64,000 bases of DNA from Monocercomonoides exilis (GCA_001643675.2 LSRY02000014.1:932501-996500); one strand, 5' to 3'. Shown: positions 47,822-61,151, numbered from the stretch's first letter. The notes: generated by a model not told the origin, from the letters alone. A program made the numbers and translations.

Positions 47822-48328
47822 AAAAAAAAAAAAGAAAAAAAAGAAAAGAGAAAAAAAGTGTCTTTTTGATTTGCATAATGACATTCAAGATGACAGATTT
47901 ATCTCAAAAATATTCAGATTTTTAATAATAAATTACACATTAATTTTGTTTCATTTATAAAAGTGAAAAACACATCAATGCTGAAATTAGGCAGGTATGC
48001 ATTTGAATACCATGAAAGTGTTCACACGAAAGTGCAAAAAATAATTGTCAAAAGCCAGTTAATTTCCATCTATTTTATATATTTGTACTTTCTCATAGAT
48101 TTTATTTCAAATTGAATCACATTTTTTAAGTTTTAATTTCGAACTTTGAAGCAAATTGCAAAAGCATGTTCATAAATCTTATAAATTCGATTTCCTTGTC
48201 TTCGAAAAGAAAATAATCAATACATTTACAGATGAATAACTTATGTTTTTATAACTGAAAAACAAAAATAAACAATAATGATAATAAAAAATACAACAAA
48301 ATAGAGAATTAAACAATGTTTGCGCAAA
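47421..48328. other. Intergenic region with a (CA)n repeat
   Basis: AT-rich. A possible missed first exon for the 45.4-47.4 kb gene may lie at its left edge. An (AC)13 repeat at 47791-47816 is followed by A/G-rich tracts to about 47858. Nothing else is evident. Confidence 0.5.
47791..47816. repeat. (AC)13 dinucleotide repeat
   Basis: Pure AC repeat, then gcac and an A-rich tract. Confidence 0.95.
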
Positions 48329-50836
48329 TCACAATTGTTTCCTATTTCGTCGTCTCCTGGGTCTTTTGTCGAATTCTTCAAGTAACCTTTTAAACGGCAA
48401 TCCACATTTTAATCTATTGTACGTATCCTCCATTAAATGCATGATTTCACTTGTACGTCTTATAGTGTCTCCAACATTTCTGTAAGTTTCAAGCGGATCC
48501 TGAATAAAAAAAGGTATGTTATATCTTAACGGATCTGGAGTCGAAATCTCATCAGTCCAATTTGGTACATTAGAAATGAGCATTTCATCACGAGTATTTT
48601 TTTCATGAAATACAACTTTTCTATTTTCTTGACTCCTTCCATACATAAATGATGAACGACTTTCGCTGTTGAGGTGCACACACCCAGCACGAATATTGGC
48701 CACATGCTTCGATGGCTGGAAAACGTGCGTGTAAAAATAGAAGAACTGATAAAAAAGCTCAGATAACGGCTGCGTGTTGATGTATGATTCATAAGAGTTT
48801 GCTCTTGCTGAAGAAGTTGAGGCAGAAGTTTTCAACGATGAAGCAAGTGTAGAAAATGGAGCAGTTGATAAAGACGACGATGATAGAGATAAAGATGGTG
48901 ACGGTGAAGAAGAAGAATAAGAAGAATAAGAAGAAAAAGAAGAAAAAGAAGGAGAAGAAGTGGAAGAGGAAGAAGAGAAAGTTGAACGTGATGATGATTG
49001 CATCGGAGAGGAAATTTTCTTATTACAGAAACGTGAGCTAGTTGAAGAATGCAAACTGGAAGAATCTGTGTGTGAATAAGACTCTCCACAATATTTACTA
49101 AAGGAATCCCAAAAGATATCATCATCTTCTGTGCCTTGTTCTGATTCCTCTTCTTCTGTGAAATCCTCGTCCTTGAAACTTCCCTCATAATACTCTGTCT
49201 TCTCGCAATCAAATCCAATATGCCTCCTTACATCACTTCCGTCTTTTTTCTCTTCCAAATCATGCAAAAATGGCCAACGCTCCTTGCGACTGATTTGAAC
49301 CCCTTCGGTTTTTCTGGTTCTCTCGCGAATGCTGTCAATCACTCTTTTCCGTCTTTCCAAATCCAGCCACACATTCACATCCGTACTGAAAAGCACATGC
49401 TCTCCATCTACATCGCTTTCAACCACGTTTTCATATTGCATTTGCCTTCTACTTCCAGCGCTTTTTCTTTTCTCGGTTTTCTTAGATGACACATCATCAG
49501 TTTTCTCTGGTTCTCTCCATCCAGACTCATAAAGATACGCTTTGTCCTGCAAAGACACAATCACTGGCGGACTGCATTCCATCAGAAATGTCAGCACAAG
49601 AAGCGTCCAACCAAAGCTTGACAGATATCCTTTGAAAGTTTCGCTGATGCTTCTTTTGTTCGCCCATTCCTTCACAAGAACAGACAATTGCAGCACACGT
49701 TCATCCAAAAGACAGTAAGTCCTCAGCAACGTAGAATTAAAAATTCCCAAAGCCTTGCCAATGTTAAGATCGCAATCAAACTCCTTATAGAGAGTTGAAG
49801 ACGATTCTCCTTGCGTTTTTGATTTATTTGGTACATAATGAAAAGCAGAAGATTTAGAAAATGATGATGATGATGACGACGACGACAACGATGAAGTTAG
49901 GTCAAATTGCTTTGATGACGAGTGCGATAAAGCAACTGGATTATGTTTTGAAGGCTTACTATCAAGTGACAAACTTTCCATTGCCAATTCATTTATTTCC
50001 ATCGAATCCAAATAAACTCTAAATTTCACAATCGGAACCCGAGCGTGTGGGATAAGGTTAAGAATAGAGCATCCGCATCTTTCCAAATACTTTGCAATGT
50101 CACGAACTTCGACTTCCTTTCTTGTGAAATATTCATACAATGACTCGCATGATGAATCATCATCTGATAGTTCAATAAGATCATCCCTTGTTTCATCTGA
50201 AAACTTTGAACTGTGATCAAAATTAAATTCATATTTCGGATTTGATTGTTTGTAAGGTGTGTCTTGAGAAAAAAGTCTTTTGCCTGATGCAGAAAGCTTT
50301 TCATATCCATTCTTTGGAATTGCAACAAGATCTATATCGCTAGTCAAAGTTGTAATGGAGCTTCTTGTTGAACCAAAAAGTTGGACAGAATGAAAAAATC
50401 CAGGAAAGTGGTTTTTTAACAAGCAACTAATCTTCCTTCGAACAATTTCTGCGTAATTCATCATTTGAGGATCGATCACTTTTTTAACATGTTCTTGAAC
50501 GTCTTGTTCAAAACTTTTGTTGAGAGAGGATAATGCTTCTCTTTTGATGTTGCAGTATTCCCTTGTTTTTGTTAGTTTAACATTTGACAGTTCATGAATT
50601 AAACTTTGAATTTTCTCATCTTTCTCTTTCTTTGAGACTTTTCTTCGACGTTGAATCTTTGAAGTTGCTTTATAATCATGTTTTGCACATTCTGAGCCAG
50701 TTTCTAAAACACATGCGGATTGCTCAGGGAAAGTGTAACTTTGTTTTGATTTATCAAGAAATGTTTTTGTATTAGGTAAATTTATTGCTCCTTGTCGAAA
50801 AAAATCTTTTTCCTTTTGAGTTGCGTATCTTTCCAT
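48329..50836 (-). CDS. Non-canonical poly(A)/nucleotidyl polymerase, Trf4/TENT4-like
   Basis: Single-exon frame of 835 residues. The nucleotidyltransferase core shows LFGSTRSSITTLTSDIDLV (GS at 155-156; Asp167 and Asp169 as metal ligands) and a third carboxylate in EFDCDLNIGKALG (about 354-356), separated by an inserted low-complexity loop. The preceding helix ARVPIVKFRVY matches the KVPIIKF block of Trf4. The central domain reads LSVLVKEWANKRSISETFKG and LSSFGWTLLVLTFLMECSPP, as in Cid1/Trf4 enzymes, and the PAP-associated part ends LSELFYQFFYFYTHVFQP. Trf4-type enzymes add short A tails to nuclear RNAs for exosome decay. Ser-rich and acidic insertions (coded near 48840-49140) enlarge it. 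Uridylyl rather than adenylyl specificity cannot be excluded. A basic KIQRRRKVSKKEKDEK run could be nuclear targeting. Confidence 0.85.
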   Translation of the reverse strand: MERYATQKEKDFFRQGAINLPNTKTFLDKSKQSYTFPEQSACVLETGSECAKHDYKATSKIQRRRKVSKKEKDEKIQSLIHELSNVKLTKTREYCNIKREALSSLNKSFEQDVQEHVKKVIDPQMMNYAEIVRRKISCLLKNHFPGFFHSVQLFGSTRSSITTLTSDIDLVAIPKNGYEKLSASGKRLFSQDTPYKQSNPKYEFNFDHSSKFSDETRDDLIELSDDDSSCESLYEYFTRKEVEVRDIAKYLERCGCSILNLIPHARVPIVKFRVYLDSMEINELAMESLSLDSKPSKHNPVALSHSSSKQFDLTSSLSSSSSSSSFSKSSAFHYVPNKSKTQGESSSTLYKEFDCDLNIGKALGIFNSTLLRTYCLLDERVLQLSVLVKEWANKRSISETFKGYLSSFGWTLLVLTFLMECSPPVIVSLQDKAYLYESGWREPEKTDDVSSKKTEKRKSAGSRRQMQYENVVESDVDGEHVLFSTDVNVWLDLERRKRVIDSIRERTRKTEGVQISRKERWPFLHDLEEKKDGSDVRRHIGFDCEKTEYYEGSFKDEDFTEEEESEQGTEDDDIFWDSFSKYCGESYSHTDSSSLHSSTSSRFCNKKISSPMQSSSRSTFSSSSSTSSPSFSSFSSYSSYSSSSPSPSLSLSSSSLSTAPFSTLASSLKTSASTSSARANSYESYINTQPLSELFYQFFYFYTHVFQPSKHVANIRAGCVHLNSESRSSFMYGRSQENRKVVFHEKNTRDEMLISNVPNWTDEISTPDPLRYNIPFFIQDPLETYRNVGDTIRRTSEIMHLMEDTYNRLKCGLPFKRLLEEFDKRPRRRRNRKQL

Positions 50837-52091
50837 CTGTAAACAAATAACAATATTGTATTAAACAATTTTTTTCACTGAATAATTTCACCCATATTTA
50901 TTTTATTCATGTCTCAAACTCAAATGGTATTTGTTTTGTTGTTTTTGTCGTTTTCATGTAGTTTTAATAATTATTAGAAGGAAAATTGGAAAAAGTAAAC
51001 TGAGAGGGCCAGTTTTCTCATCCTGCTTTAAATTAAAAACACCAATTATTAATCATAATTGAAAAAGATTCAAAGAAATTTTCAATTTTGCTCAAGTTAA
51101 ATATTCTGATATTATTTCATAAAAGATGTTGATAATAAAAAACGTTGATTTATAGAGAATATTTTTCTTTTGTTTTGAAGTGCTTCTATTAATTATTTTG
51201 TATTGTACTCATTGACCCTTTTCTCATTTTGAAAATTGAAAACGCATATTTTTTGGAGTTTTTTAATTCGACTAATAATTGTTGAACATTTCGTTTTTAA
51301 TAAATGAGATTGATTCCTCATTTTTTTAAATGAATAACAAGATAAAAAACATTTTTATCTTTTCCATTTTTTTAGTAAAATAACTCATTATCTCCTGTTC
51401 GCATGTGTAGGTTTTTTTTGACATAATTCCAATTTTTGAAATTGCACTCAACCAAACACAAAAAATAACATCAAAAAGTTATTGCATGTTCGAACTTATC
51501 AAATTTCTCAAATCATTCAACAATAGATAAACATCTGAGATAATTCTGAATTTGACAAAAAAATACGAAAAATTGGAAAATAATTGAATTTTGCTACATA
51601 TATTTTTCCTATTCTATTTCAAATAAAAATTATCGATGTTGAATTAAAGTTTTTCAATTTTGATTTGGACTTTTTCGATGTTGAAAAATTTTTGGTGTGT
51701 AAAAATATAATCGAATCGGACAAAAATTTTCAATCAGAAATCAATTGACATTTTCCAAATTTGCCAACAAAATAATAAAACGAACAAAACCATCAGTTGC
51801 TCATTTTTCCTCAAACAACTGTTTCCAACATTTCGTTTTCAAATAAAGGCAACAATCATCCCTTGAGTTGTGAGCAACTGATCGTGATCATCAAATCACT
51901 TCCATCCCAAATAAAACAAACTCCTCTTCTCAACAAATTATTAATATCCACTTATTCTTTGAAAAGAAAAACAACCACCAAATAACAGAACGCACTCACA
52001 AACATTCCCAATGATTATTTGATACAAAATATATCACATTATTCTTTGATCTCTTTCTCATTTGTTTCGCACGATTCTGATTTATGCCTCT
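50837..52091. other. Gene-free AT-rich spacer
   Basis: About 1.25 kb upstream of the nucleotidyltransferase gene and downstream of the receptor gene. No frame or structured element that I can support; short Phe/Asn/Lys-rich frames are chance. Confidence 0.55.
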
Positions 52092-55000
52092 TCACCGCTC
52101 TTTCATCTCCTGCTTTTCTGTCTTCTTTGTTGTCTCTGATGTGTTCTCAAAAACTGTCGAATAGCCTTCTTCCCCACTCACAAAGCTGCCTTCCCTCTCT
52201 CTCGTGCTCTCCCCATCCCTTTCACAGATCGCATCCGACATCGTCACAATCACAGCCCCTGCCGGGAAATGCCCATAAAACTCCCGCTTCATCTCGTTCA
52301 GTGTCGGACGATCATTCCAGTCCTTTCCCATCGATGACCAAACAACCTCATAGAGCTCACTCCCTCGGATCTTCTCAACATTCGGCCTCTCCCCATTCAC
52401 AATCTTCTGCCCCGCCACCTCTGCCTCGTATTCACCAAACGGAATCTCCAGCGTCAGACACTCCCAAAGCATCATTCCTATCGAGAATGCCACTGACTCC
52501 TTTGTTGCTCCCATCTTCTTGTTGATCAACAATTCTGGTGCCTTCCACCTCAAGCACTCTTTTTTGAAATCATTCTCTTCTTCAAACGCTGATGAAGGCA
52601 GAGAGTCATCATCATCATCATCATCATCATCACTTGCAGATGTCACAACTGTTGTTGATGAGATCGATGATGAATCTGAGTCTGAAGATGAGAAGTCTGA
52701 ATGCATCACAATGCAGATCACCATGTGCTCTGAGAACAGCACAATGTGCGGACTTAGATTGGCAAGAGAAGATAATTCATTTTCCATTTCGTCAAAGGAA
52801 TGGAGCGCCAGATTCGCCACCCAGAATAGGATCTGTGCAGCTGTCTGCTCTCTTTCCTGAAGACTCCCAATCGCCATTTCCTTCTTCTCATTCCTTCCAT
52901 GAAGCAGCATGAACAGTGAATCCCTCAGATCCACAATCAGCTTTTCATGAGGAGAAGAACAGGCCATTGCATCCACAAGATTCGACATCGATGAGGTGGT
53001 TGGACACAAATCCTCCCCACGAACAAAAGTGGAATCTGAATCAGTTGTTGAAGTGGTTGAAGTGGATGAAATGGATGGAGATGGTGTTCTTTTTCTTGTC
53101 TCTTCTTCTTTTTCATCAACCTTCTCCAATGCCCATTCTGGGATCTTGTCTGAATCTCTTCCAAGGATATATTCAGTTGATCCACTCTCAGATAGAAGAT
53201 GTTCTGATGACTCCGAGTGTCCCAAACTTTTCTCATTCACCCTCTTCTTGATCCTTTCTTCATTCTTCTTCTCAGCCTCCCTTTCGGCTCTCCTCCACTG
53301 CTCCTCAGGCGACATCTCCATCGTCACCATCTCAAACGCCTTCGGATCTTTTCTGATGTTGTCATTCACAATCTCTCTCAGATCTTCTGCTTCATTCTTC
53401 ACCTTCTTCCACCGAATGGCCAGAATGATGGAAACAATAAGAACAATCAACAATATGAAACCCATTATTATCACGATCAACAACCAATAAGATTTTCCCT
53501 CTTTCCCTCCTTCAACAATTCTGTCATCTCCCTTTCCTTGAGTTTCACTTTTGTTCTTCAGGATAAACGAATCAGTCGATGAAGGTGAGTCAATCTTTCC
53601 AAACAGAAGACTCACACTCACTTCTGTCTCTGCTCCCACTGCTGCCATCTGAACCGATGAAACAACTGCAACAATTTCATTCTCTGACACACTTTCCTTT
53701 TCACCAATCCCATAGCTCTCAACCACCTCTTCCCTTCCATTCCTGAAGCACAACTTCAACGAAACATTACAGGGGAGAAGAAGTCTCCCAATCAAAGTGA
53801 TGATTGTTCTTCCCTCAGATGCCGTCTCATTCCTCGCCTCTTCCACGACCGGGATGAACAGAGATGATGCTCTCTCAGAAATAATTCCTCCCAATTCGCA
53901 TCCTTCATCCAGAACCCACAGTGATGTGTTTCTTTCCCATCCATCTCCACCTTTCAAACTCATCATATTTAATACTCCTGAATCTGAACAGAGAATGTTC
54001 CTCCTGGCTGATGGGTATCCTTCAATTGATGGGTTGTTGTTTGTGAAATTCTCTGCATCAATCTCCACACTTCCTCCCAAAATAGAAAGACCTCCATCAG
54101 AGCAGTTCACAAAACTCGTATCCCCTATCACTCCTGAACTCTCCTTCACCTCAACAACTGATCCATTCCATTTGCACACATCCACTTCTTCATTCGATTG
54201 ATTTTCATTTGTTTCACCATCAAACAAGCATTGCCTCATCAGAATATTTCTGCACATCAAAAGAGATATCATCTTCCCTTTCTTTCTTTTTGATGTGCAC
54301 CCACCAAATGAACAGTTCGAAAACTCTACATTTCCTTCCATTTTCTCAACATCAACCACCCCTGCACCCTCATCCACACATGTGATGTTCTCAAATGAAG
54401 ATGACAGAATTGAAAATGAAAATTCACTATTCTCTCTGTTCTTCATTTCTGCTTCATCGCCATTCGCCCTTCCCATCCATCCTTTTTCCATTCTCGAATT
54501 CCCAGCTTCACTGATCTTCAAACAGTCTTTGTTTGCTTCAATATTTCTTAATATTAACCCACTCACTTCAGTATCCTCTTCCATAATCATGGCTGCTTCA
54601 CTCAAAAATGAAAGCCACGAAACACTCACATTCCCCATTGAGCATTTCCCTCTTTCCACAAAAATCAAACAGAATGGTACTTCCACAATTTCCCTCTCAG
54701 CCAAGCTCACTCCCTCAAATGAACACATGCTGATCGATGTCTTTCCCGAACTTATCTTCATGAATGATGAATGCGTTGTTGGAAGTGGAGTTGGCGTTGA
54801 TTCCACTTCTTCAAATGCGAATTGAATCCATCGCAAATACACCTGCCCGGTTGTTTCCACAATCATCTCTTTGCTGCAATTCATCCTCCCTTTCACAACC
54901 ACTCGACTCTGCACTTCATGCATCCCACTCAGTGTGAGTGTGTCCAGTCCAATTTCCTCATCAATCGCTGACTCCTCGTCAACAAACATCTGGCTGAAGA

Positions 55001-58000
55001 AATCGTATGTCAGATGTCTCAGCCCAAACCCAATCGTTGCACATGGAAGTGAAGGCTTCCCACACTGCTGCTCATTGCTTCCCCCTTTCCCTTCTTTGCT
55101 CGACACCACAATCGTGTCTGACTGGTATTTCACAATAAGACTCATGAGATCAATTGCCTCCTCCTTGTGCTCTCCCGCATCCATCCCATAGATCGCATTC
55201 TGCCTGATGAACTCCACATCACGGAAGTCGATGTTGAACTGTGTTTCGTTGATCTGCCTCTCGATGCAGTCGCACACAATGAACACATCATTCCCAATGC
55301 TTGCTATGTTCCTTCGGAATGTCACCCCATCAAACACATAATCCAGCTCACCCTTCAATTCAGTCTTCAGATACACCCCGCCTCCTTTCCCTTCGCTCAC
55401 AGAGCATCCACACTGCTTCACACTCGTGTTTACAACATCGAACAATCCTCCTTCATTCAACTCAAACAGCATCGCCCCTCCCTTTGTGCTTCTCCCACAA
55501 CTGCACCCTTCAATCAGCGAATCTTCAACAACAAGCTTCACTCCACTTCCACTCTTGCTCAAAACAACACAAGGATCAGCTCCTTCTCCTTCAACTGAAC
55601 CAATACTGCAGTTCTTCATCCTTATCTCACCTCCTCCATTTGCTCCATCTCCTTCAATTTCAAACAAACTCCCTCTCTCCAATTTCGCTTCAATCACTGT
55701 GAATTCATCAATCACGCTCACAACTTCTCCACCAACCACAAATGCACTTCTCTTCCCAAAATACGAAAGCACTTTGAACCTCCTTATCTCAAATTCTCCT
55801 TTCTTCACAACACAAAATGCAACATCTCCCAATCCTTCTTTCTTTCCCTTCCATGAGATTGAACAATCTTCCCATTCAACTTTCCCTCCCTCACTCACAA
55901 TCATCCCCGATTCCCCACTTTCCAAAACATTCATCACACACATCTCCAGTGCCCTCAGAGTAACTGCTCCACTGTTGCAAAGACACACATTTGCTCCACT
56001 TTCTCCTTCACTCCCCAACACAACTGTTCCATATTCCATCTCATCAAATTCTGCTCCCACTGATTCCACTTCAATCCCACTCAGATCATATTCCCCTTCC
56101 GCTCTTATCTTTTCCTTCACTCTCACAACTTTTCTCTCTCCTCCTCTCTCAACGTGCTTCAATCCCATCTCCAATGTCTCACACGGATCCTCTTCACTTC
56201 CACATCGAACAACATCATCTCCCTTTTCCCACACAGCAATCCTCTCACTTTTGTATTCAATCACAAATCGCAACAGATCCGTGTTTGTCCGCTTCTCATC
56301 ACTTCCAACAAACAGATTCGGATCGTCCTCCATCCCTTCAACATCAATCGCAAATGTCTCACTCCTCACTGTCACATTCAGATCTGAATCCAAAATGTAC
56401 ATGTTCTTCCCCACAAATGCCTCATTCCCAGCAAACTTCACTCCCTCAAACTTGAATGGCGTTCCTCCCCTCCTTTCACTGCAATTCACATATATCCATC
56501 CTCCTTTCCCACCGCTCACCTTCTCTGTCAAACACCTCTCCATCATCCCTTCTTTCACATGAATCATCCCTGAGTCAAGGATATTCACCCTCACTGCCCC
56601 ACCACTCATGCTCTCTCCTCCTGTGATGTCACTCATGTTGCTCTGTTCTATCTTCATCACCCTCTTCACCTCTGCACATATCACAGCTGATTCATCTGCA
56701 CCAACAACTGATAGGCTCCCAAACGAGCAGTTGCTGATGCTCACTGATTCTCCCTCTGCTCCATTTTGTTCCATCCCAAGAAGAGCAAAATCCATCAGAC
56801 ACCTTTTTGTCCTGATGTTATTTATTGATATCCACTTCATCCTCACAGCTTGTCCACTGCTTCTGATGATTCGATATTCAATCGCCTCTTCTTCCCCTTC
56901 CAGCATCAAAAACGAACACAATTCCATCTCCAAAACACCACTTCCTGTTGATGAGCTTATCACCACATCCTTCCTCTGTTCAAATAATCCAGGCAATTCA
57001 AACCCAACATTCACAAACACACTCAATCCCTTCGAATCAAAAACACTTTCCCCTTCTCCTTCAATTCCTTTCTCCACAACCACCTTCATTCTCGTGTTGT
57101 CTTTCCCTTCAATTCGAACTCCACTCACATCTCCCACCTTCTCAACACTCGTGCTCCCACTTATCACTATTTTCTTATCTCCTTCTCCACCAAGCCTCCC
57201 AATGCCATAATCCACACTCCTGCACGGACATTTCTCCATCCCACACCACATTCCATTGTCCCCATTCTCACTCTCCACCTCAATCACAGATGAGCTGAAT
57301 CCATCAATGAATATGAACAGATCAACCTCACTCACAAACTTCTGCCCATCCTTCCCTATCAGCGAATTCTCTCTATCAGTAATCCCTCCACTGAATGAGA
57401 AACTGCTTCCATTCACAACCCTCCTCAAATCATCACACACAATAAACACATCTTTCCCACTCCTTGCTCTGTTCTCTTCAAACCTTACTCCTCTCACATC
57501 AAACTCATATCTCTCTCCTTCAATCCCCACCCACAACCCTCCTCCACACCCTCCTCCATTCATTGTCCCTTCCAGTCCAGCCGAACACTTCTTCATCAGC
57601 GTCACTTCTGTTTCGCTCCTGATCTTCAGTTGTGCATCACCTTTCAATTCCACTCTCATCCCTCCTCCATTCCCTTTTTCTACCACACATCCTTCAATAC
57701 TCGTGTTCCACACATCTATTTCACCACCTTCCCCAACCACTCCACACATCATCCCTCCATCTCCTTCACTGACTTTGATATTGCTCCCATTGCATCCCCA
57801 GATAGATATCTCCTTCGCTTCACTGCCTCTTATCACCCCTGAATCAACAAAATTACATGAACTCCACGAGCACTCCCTCATTCGAACAATACAACTGCTC
57901 CCTGCCCAAATCATACTGCTTCCTCCCGTTTCGCATCCACTGACAATCACACTTTCTGCTGTGAACGTGCTTCCTCCCTCACAAACAACAAATCCCATTT

Positions 58001-61000
58001 CTCCTTCAAAGGTCATATCATTCAGCTCCACATTCTTCAACAAGACAGATGACCATCCCCCATTCACTCTTATCACAGGCTTTCCAAATCTCATTGATGC
58101 CAGTCTCAGTGAAGTAACATTTGCTTCTCCCTTTTCCACAACCAGCAAGCTATATCCAACATAACTCTCTCCAACTCCAAATCCAACAACACATTCACTC
58201 AAGTTCAGTATTTCTCCTTTCAACTGGAATATCGCCTCATGATGCTCAAGAACAGATGGCATCACCAGCTCGATCTTCCTCATTCTTGTTTCCTTCAGCG
58301 CCACAAATACTCCAACGCATCCTTCCTCATCTCCTTTGCATGCTGCCTCTCCTTTAACAACAAGTGATCCATCATCCCCTGTTCCTTCAATCACTCTTGA
58401 GGTTTTCGAAAAGACAACTGTCGAACCAACCTTAACTCCATTTCCAATTTTGATTGTTGTTGTTGTTGCTCCATCTGCTGGTGTGTTCTCTTCCCTCTCA
58501 ATCGGACAGTTCAGTGTACGGCACTCGAAAAATGTGTGTCCACACCGAGGATGATCTACTCCTGAATATGAAACATAGATCTCACTCCTCTAAACATCCA
58601 AGAGATAGCACACAATCGGAATCACCAGTGTTACATTGTTTGTGTCTCCCACTCCCTCCACTTCGTGCACATCCTCGCTCAAAAGCGAAACAAATCCAAA
58701 TCTCCCTTTCGGAATTAACTCCAGCTGATTCGAAGCAATAAGCACATTCACTCCATGAACAGCTTGATTGTTTTCAAATACCACATTCACAATCTCAAAC
58801 ACAACTGAAGGAGAAGACAACTCCAAATACACCCCTCCTCCTCTTCCCTTCTCCTCCCCACTTCCCTTCTCTGCCCCACACTCCCCAATCACCGTTGCCA
58901 CCTCTCCTCTGCCAATCTTAAATGTTCCACTTTCATCGACTCTCCAAGCAATACTTCCTCCATTCCCCTCCTCACACACACAGTTTCTGAATGTGGTGTT
59001 CTCCAGCTCCCATGAATTGCTTCTCTCGCTTAGAGTGCTGAATATCATCCCATCTCCTCTCATCCGACAGATCCTTTGGATCGTCACATTTCCCAGCATC
59101 TCTCTCCCAACTCCACTTTCCTCCTCTTCCTCAAACAATGTGCAATCTCCCAGTCCAATATCCTCAATCAAACTGTTTTCCATCTTCGTTTTCTCAAATA
59201 TCACTTTGAACGGTGAAGCATCAAATGAGTGTGTCTGCCCATCTTCTGCCCCTGATATAATCACATTTTTCAGTGTCAGTTTCTGTGCTGCAGTTCTCAT
59301 CGCAAACAATGAAGACGATGATTCCACACTGTTGTGTCGAATCGTCACCAAAGACAATCCCATCGATCCCGAATCCAATGTGAACAAACACTCATGGGAA
59401 TTCAATAATTCTGTGGAAATGACACACTCGCTCTCGCTTTCGCCTTTGAATGAAATATCTCCCCCTCCAATGAACAGGGCCATTGAAGAATAGGTCGATC
59501 GAAGAATATTCACTGTTCCCTCTGCTCCTTTCTCAATCATGTTGAATGCCTGCTCAATCGTGTTGCATGGGCTGGCCTGTGTTGTTCCACAGACTGGTCC
59601 TGCAATTCCATCTGAACTGGCATATGTTGTTTTGATTGTTGGAAGCCATATATCGTAATCTGTTTGGCTTCCGTTGTAATACACTCTTTTTGCTGATGTT
59701 GTTGAGAACGATGACTCAAATGGAGAACAATTGAGAAGCAAGAAGATTATCTTAATATCATTGCCTTCTCCACATGTAGCTATATTCTTGGTGAATAAAC
59801 AAAATGATATAAAATTTGGAAATGGATTATTTTCAATCCAATCCAATGTTCTCAAAAGGATTCCTCCACCTCCACTTTCAACAACCTGCTCAATAGTTCC
59901 ATTTGCAACATTTCCATCAAATTGACACTCAGTGATTGCGCAAGGATTTGATAACCCCTGCAAGTATATCCCTCCGCCATAAATAGCAGCTTCATTTTCA
60001 ATAAATTTGCATTTTTCAATTATTTCATTCAAACTTCCAGATAGCTGATAAATATATAATCCTCCACCAATATTTGAAGCAATGCATTTACAAAAGACAC
60101 ACTCAGAAATGAAATAGTCTCCATTTAACTCATATATAAGCAACCCTCCTGCATTACCATTTGATATGCAATTTGAAAAATTGCATTCTGATATTTTCGC
60201 TCCAGCTGAATAATAAATATCAACAGCCCCATCACCTAAATGACTCATATTGATAAAAGTACATTTTTTGCACTCAAGAGTTGAATTTCCATACAAAAAA
60301 ATAGCACTTCCACGTAATTCATCATAAATGTTATTCCATTCACAATCAGTGAAAGAATGTGTTTCATTAGCTCCCAGTTCCTGCCTTGTCATGTTGCGTC
60401 CTCCTGATTCATTAACATTCGTCGTTCGAAAGCAGCACTCAAATGAGGAGTTTCTTGCTCTCAACGATGCACATGGACTGTTCACCGACCTTGCTATGCC
60501 CCCATCAAACACATCCCAAACTCTGAAAAAAGAGCAGCCCTCAATCATTGTTTCTGTTCTTGCTCTCAAATTCATTTCTCTTTGTGCATCGGAAGCAACA
60601 GAAATGTTCGCCATCATCAAATGAGATGCTTTCACATTGCAACTAACATTCGGCGCTAAAAATGGTACTGACATCAGTTCATATGATGAAAACAAAGAAT
60701 CGGAAAGGATGATTTCTCCAATTCTATTTTTTAAGTTCTTTGGCAAGGACGAGCAAAAAAGTCTGGGAATATGAGCAAATGGCTTGAATGTGAAGATAGA
60801 AAGATTCGCAGAATGGATGCTTCCTTCATCAAGAGCAAATGGGCTATTTTTGGATGAAAATGAAATTGTATATTCTTTGATGTTTAATTTTCCTCCCTTG
60901 CAAACAAAAAAACATGATTTTCTTTCGGAATGCCACTGCATAATATTTGAGGCGCTCAGAGATGAATTTATCACTTGAAGAGTCGAGAGAATTGAACAAC

Positions 61001-61151
61001 GTTGAAGAATTTGCTGCGCTCTGAAATTATTGTTGAACTGTTGTAATTGCAGCATAACTGTTGCATCCAATTGGTTTATTTCTTTGCCAAATGCTTCTTT
61101 TGAGCTAAAAATGGCAAAGCAGCTTGCAACAATCACAAATAACAGATTCAT
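52092..61151 (-). CDS. Giant beta-helix surface receptor with one TM segment and cytoplasmic pseudokinase; internal in-frame TAG
   Basis: One reading frame of about 3,020 codons, interrupted once by TAG at 58590-58592. The N-terminus (MNLLFVIVASCFAIFSSKEA) is a signal peptide. The ectodomain holds beta-helix-like text (SxFxxC, NCSFGG, GGGG) and five copies of a Cys motif CG-x(4-5)-(P/E)C near 59580, 58545, 57235, 56190 and 55050, one per 350-440 residues, for example VCGTTQASPCNTIEQAF and RCGSEEDPCETLEMGL. One TM helix (LLIVIIMGFILLIVLIV...) is coded at about 53490-53410. The juxtamembrane tail contains MSPEEQWRRAEREAEKKNEE. A kinase C-lobe follows: RWKAPELL, SIGMMLWECLTLEIPFGEYE, WNDRPTLNEM. 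HRD and DFG are absent, so it is a pseudokinase. I recall similar proteins as a large family in oxymonads. The downstream part has no ATG near its start, supporting one gene. Confidence 0.75.
58590..58592 (-). other. In-frame TAG inside the receptor gene
   Basis: The frames on both sides are in phase (919 codons separate the signal-peptide Met from the codon where the distal open frame was first opened). The stop falls between LVIPIVCYLLDV and RSEIYVSYSGVDHPRCG, directly before the second Cys motif, in the segment that links repeat units. A 36-nt GT..TAG stretch (58590-58625) would remove the stop and keep frame, but its donor GTGATT is unlike the other introns here. Confidence 0.8.

Noticed and set aside
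53797-58164. Long plus-strand open frames opposite the receptor gene, rich in Ser/Thr/Pro
   Set aside because: Antisense shadows of the GGA/GAG-rich beta-helix coding strand; the minus-strand reading has signal peptide, TM and repeat logic.
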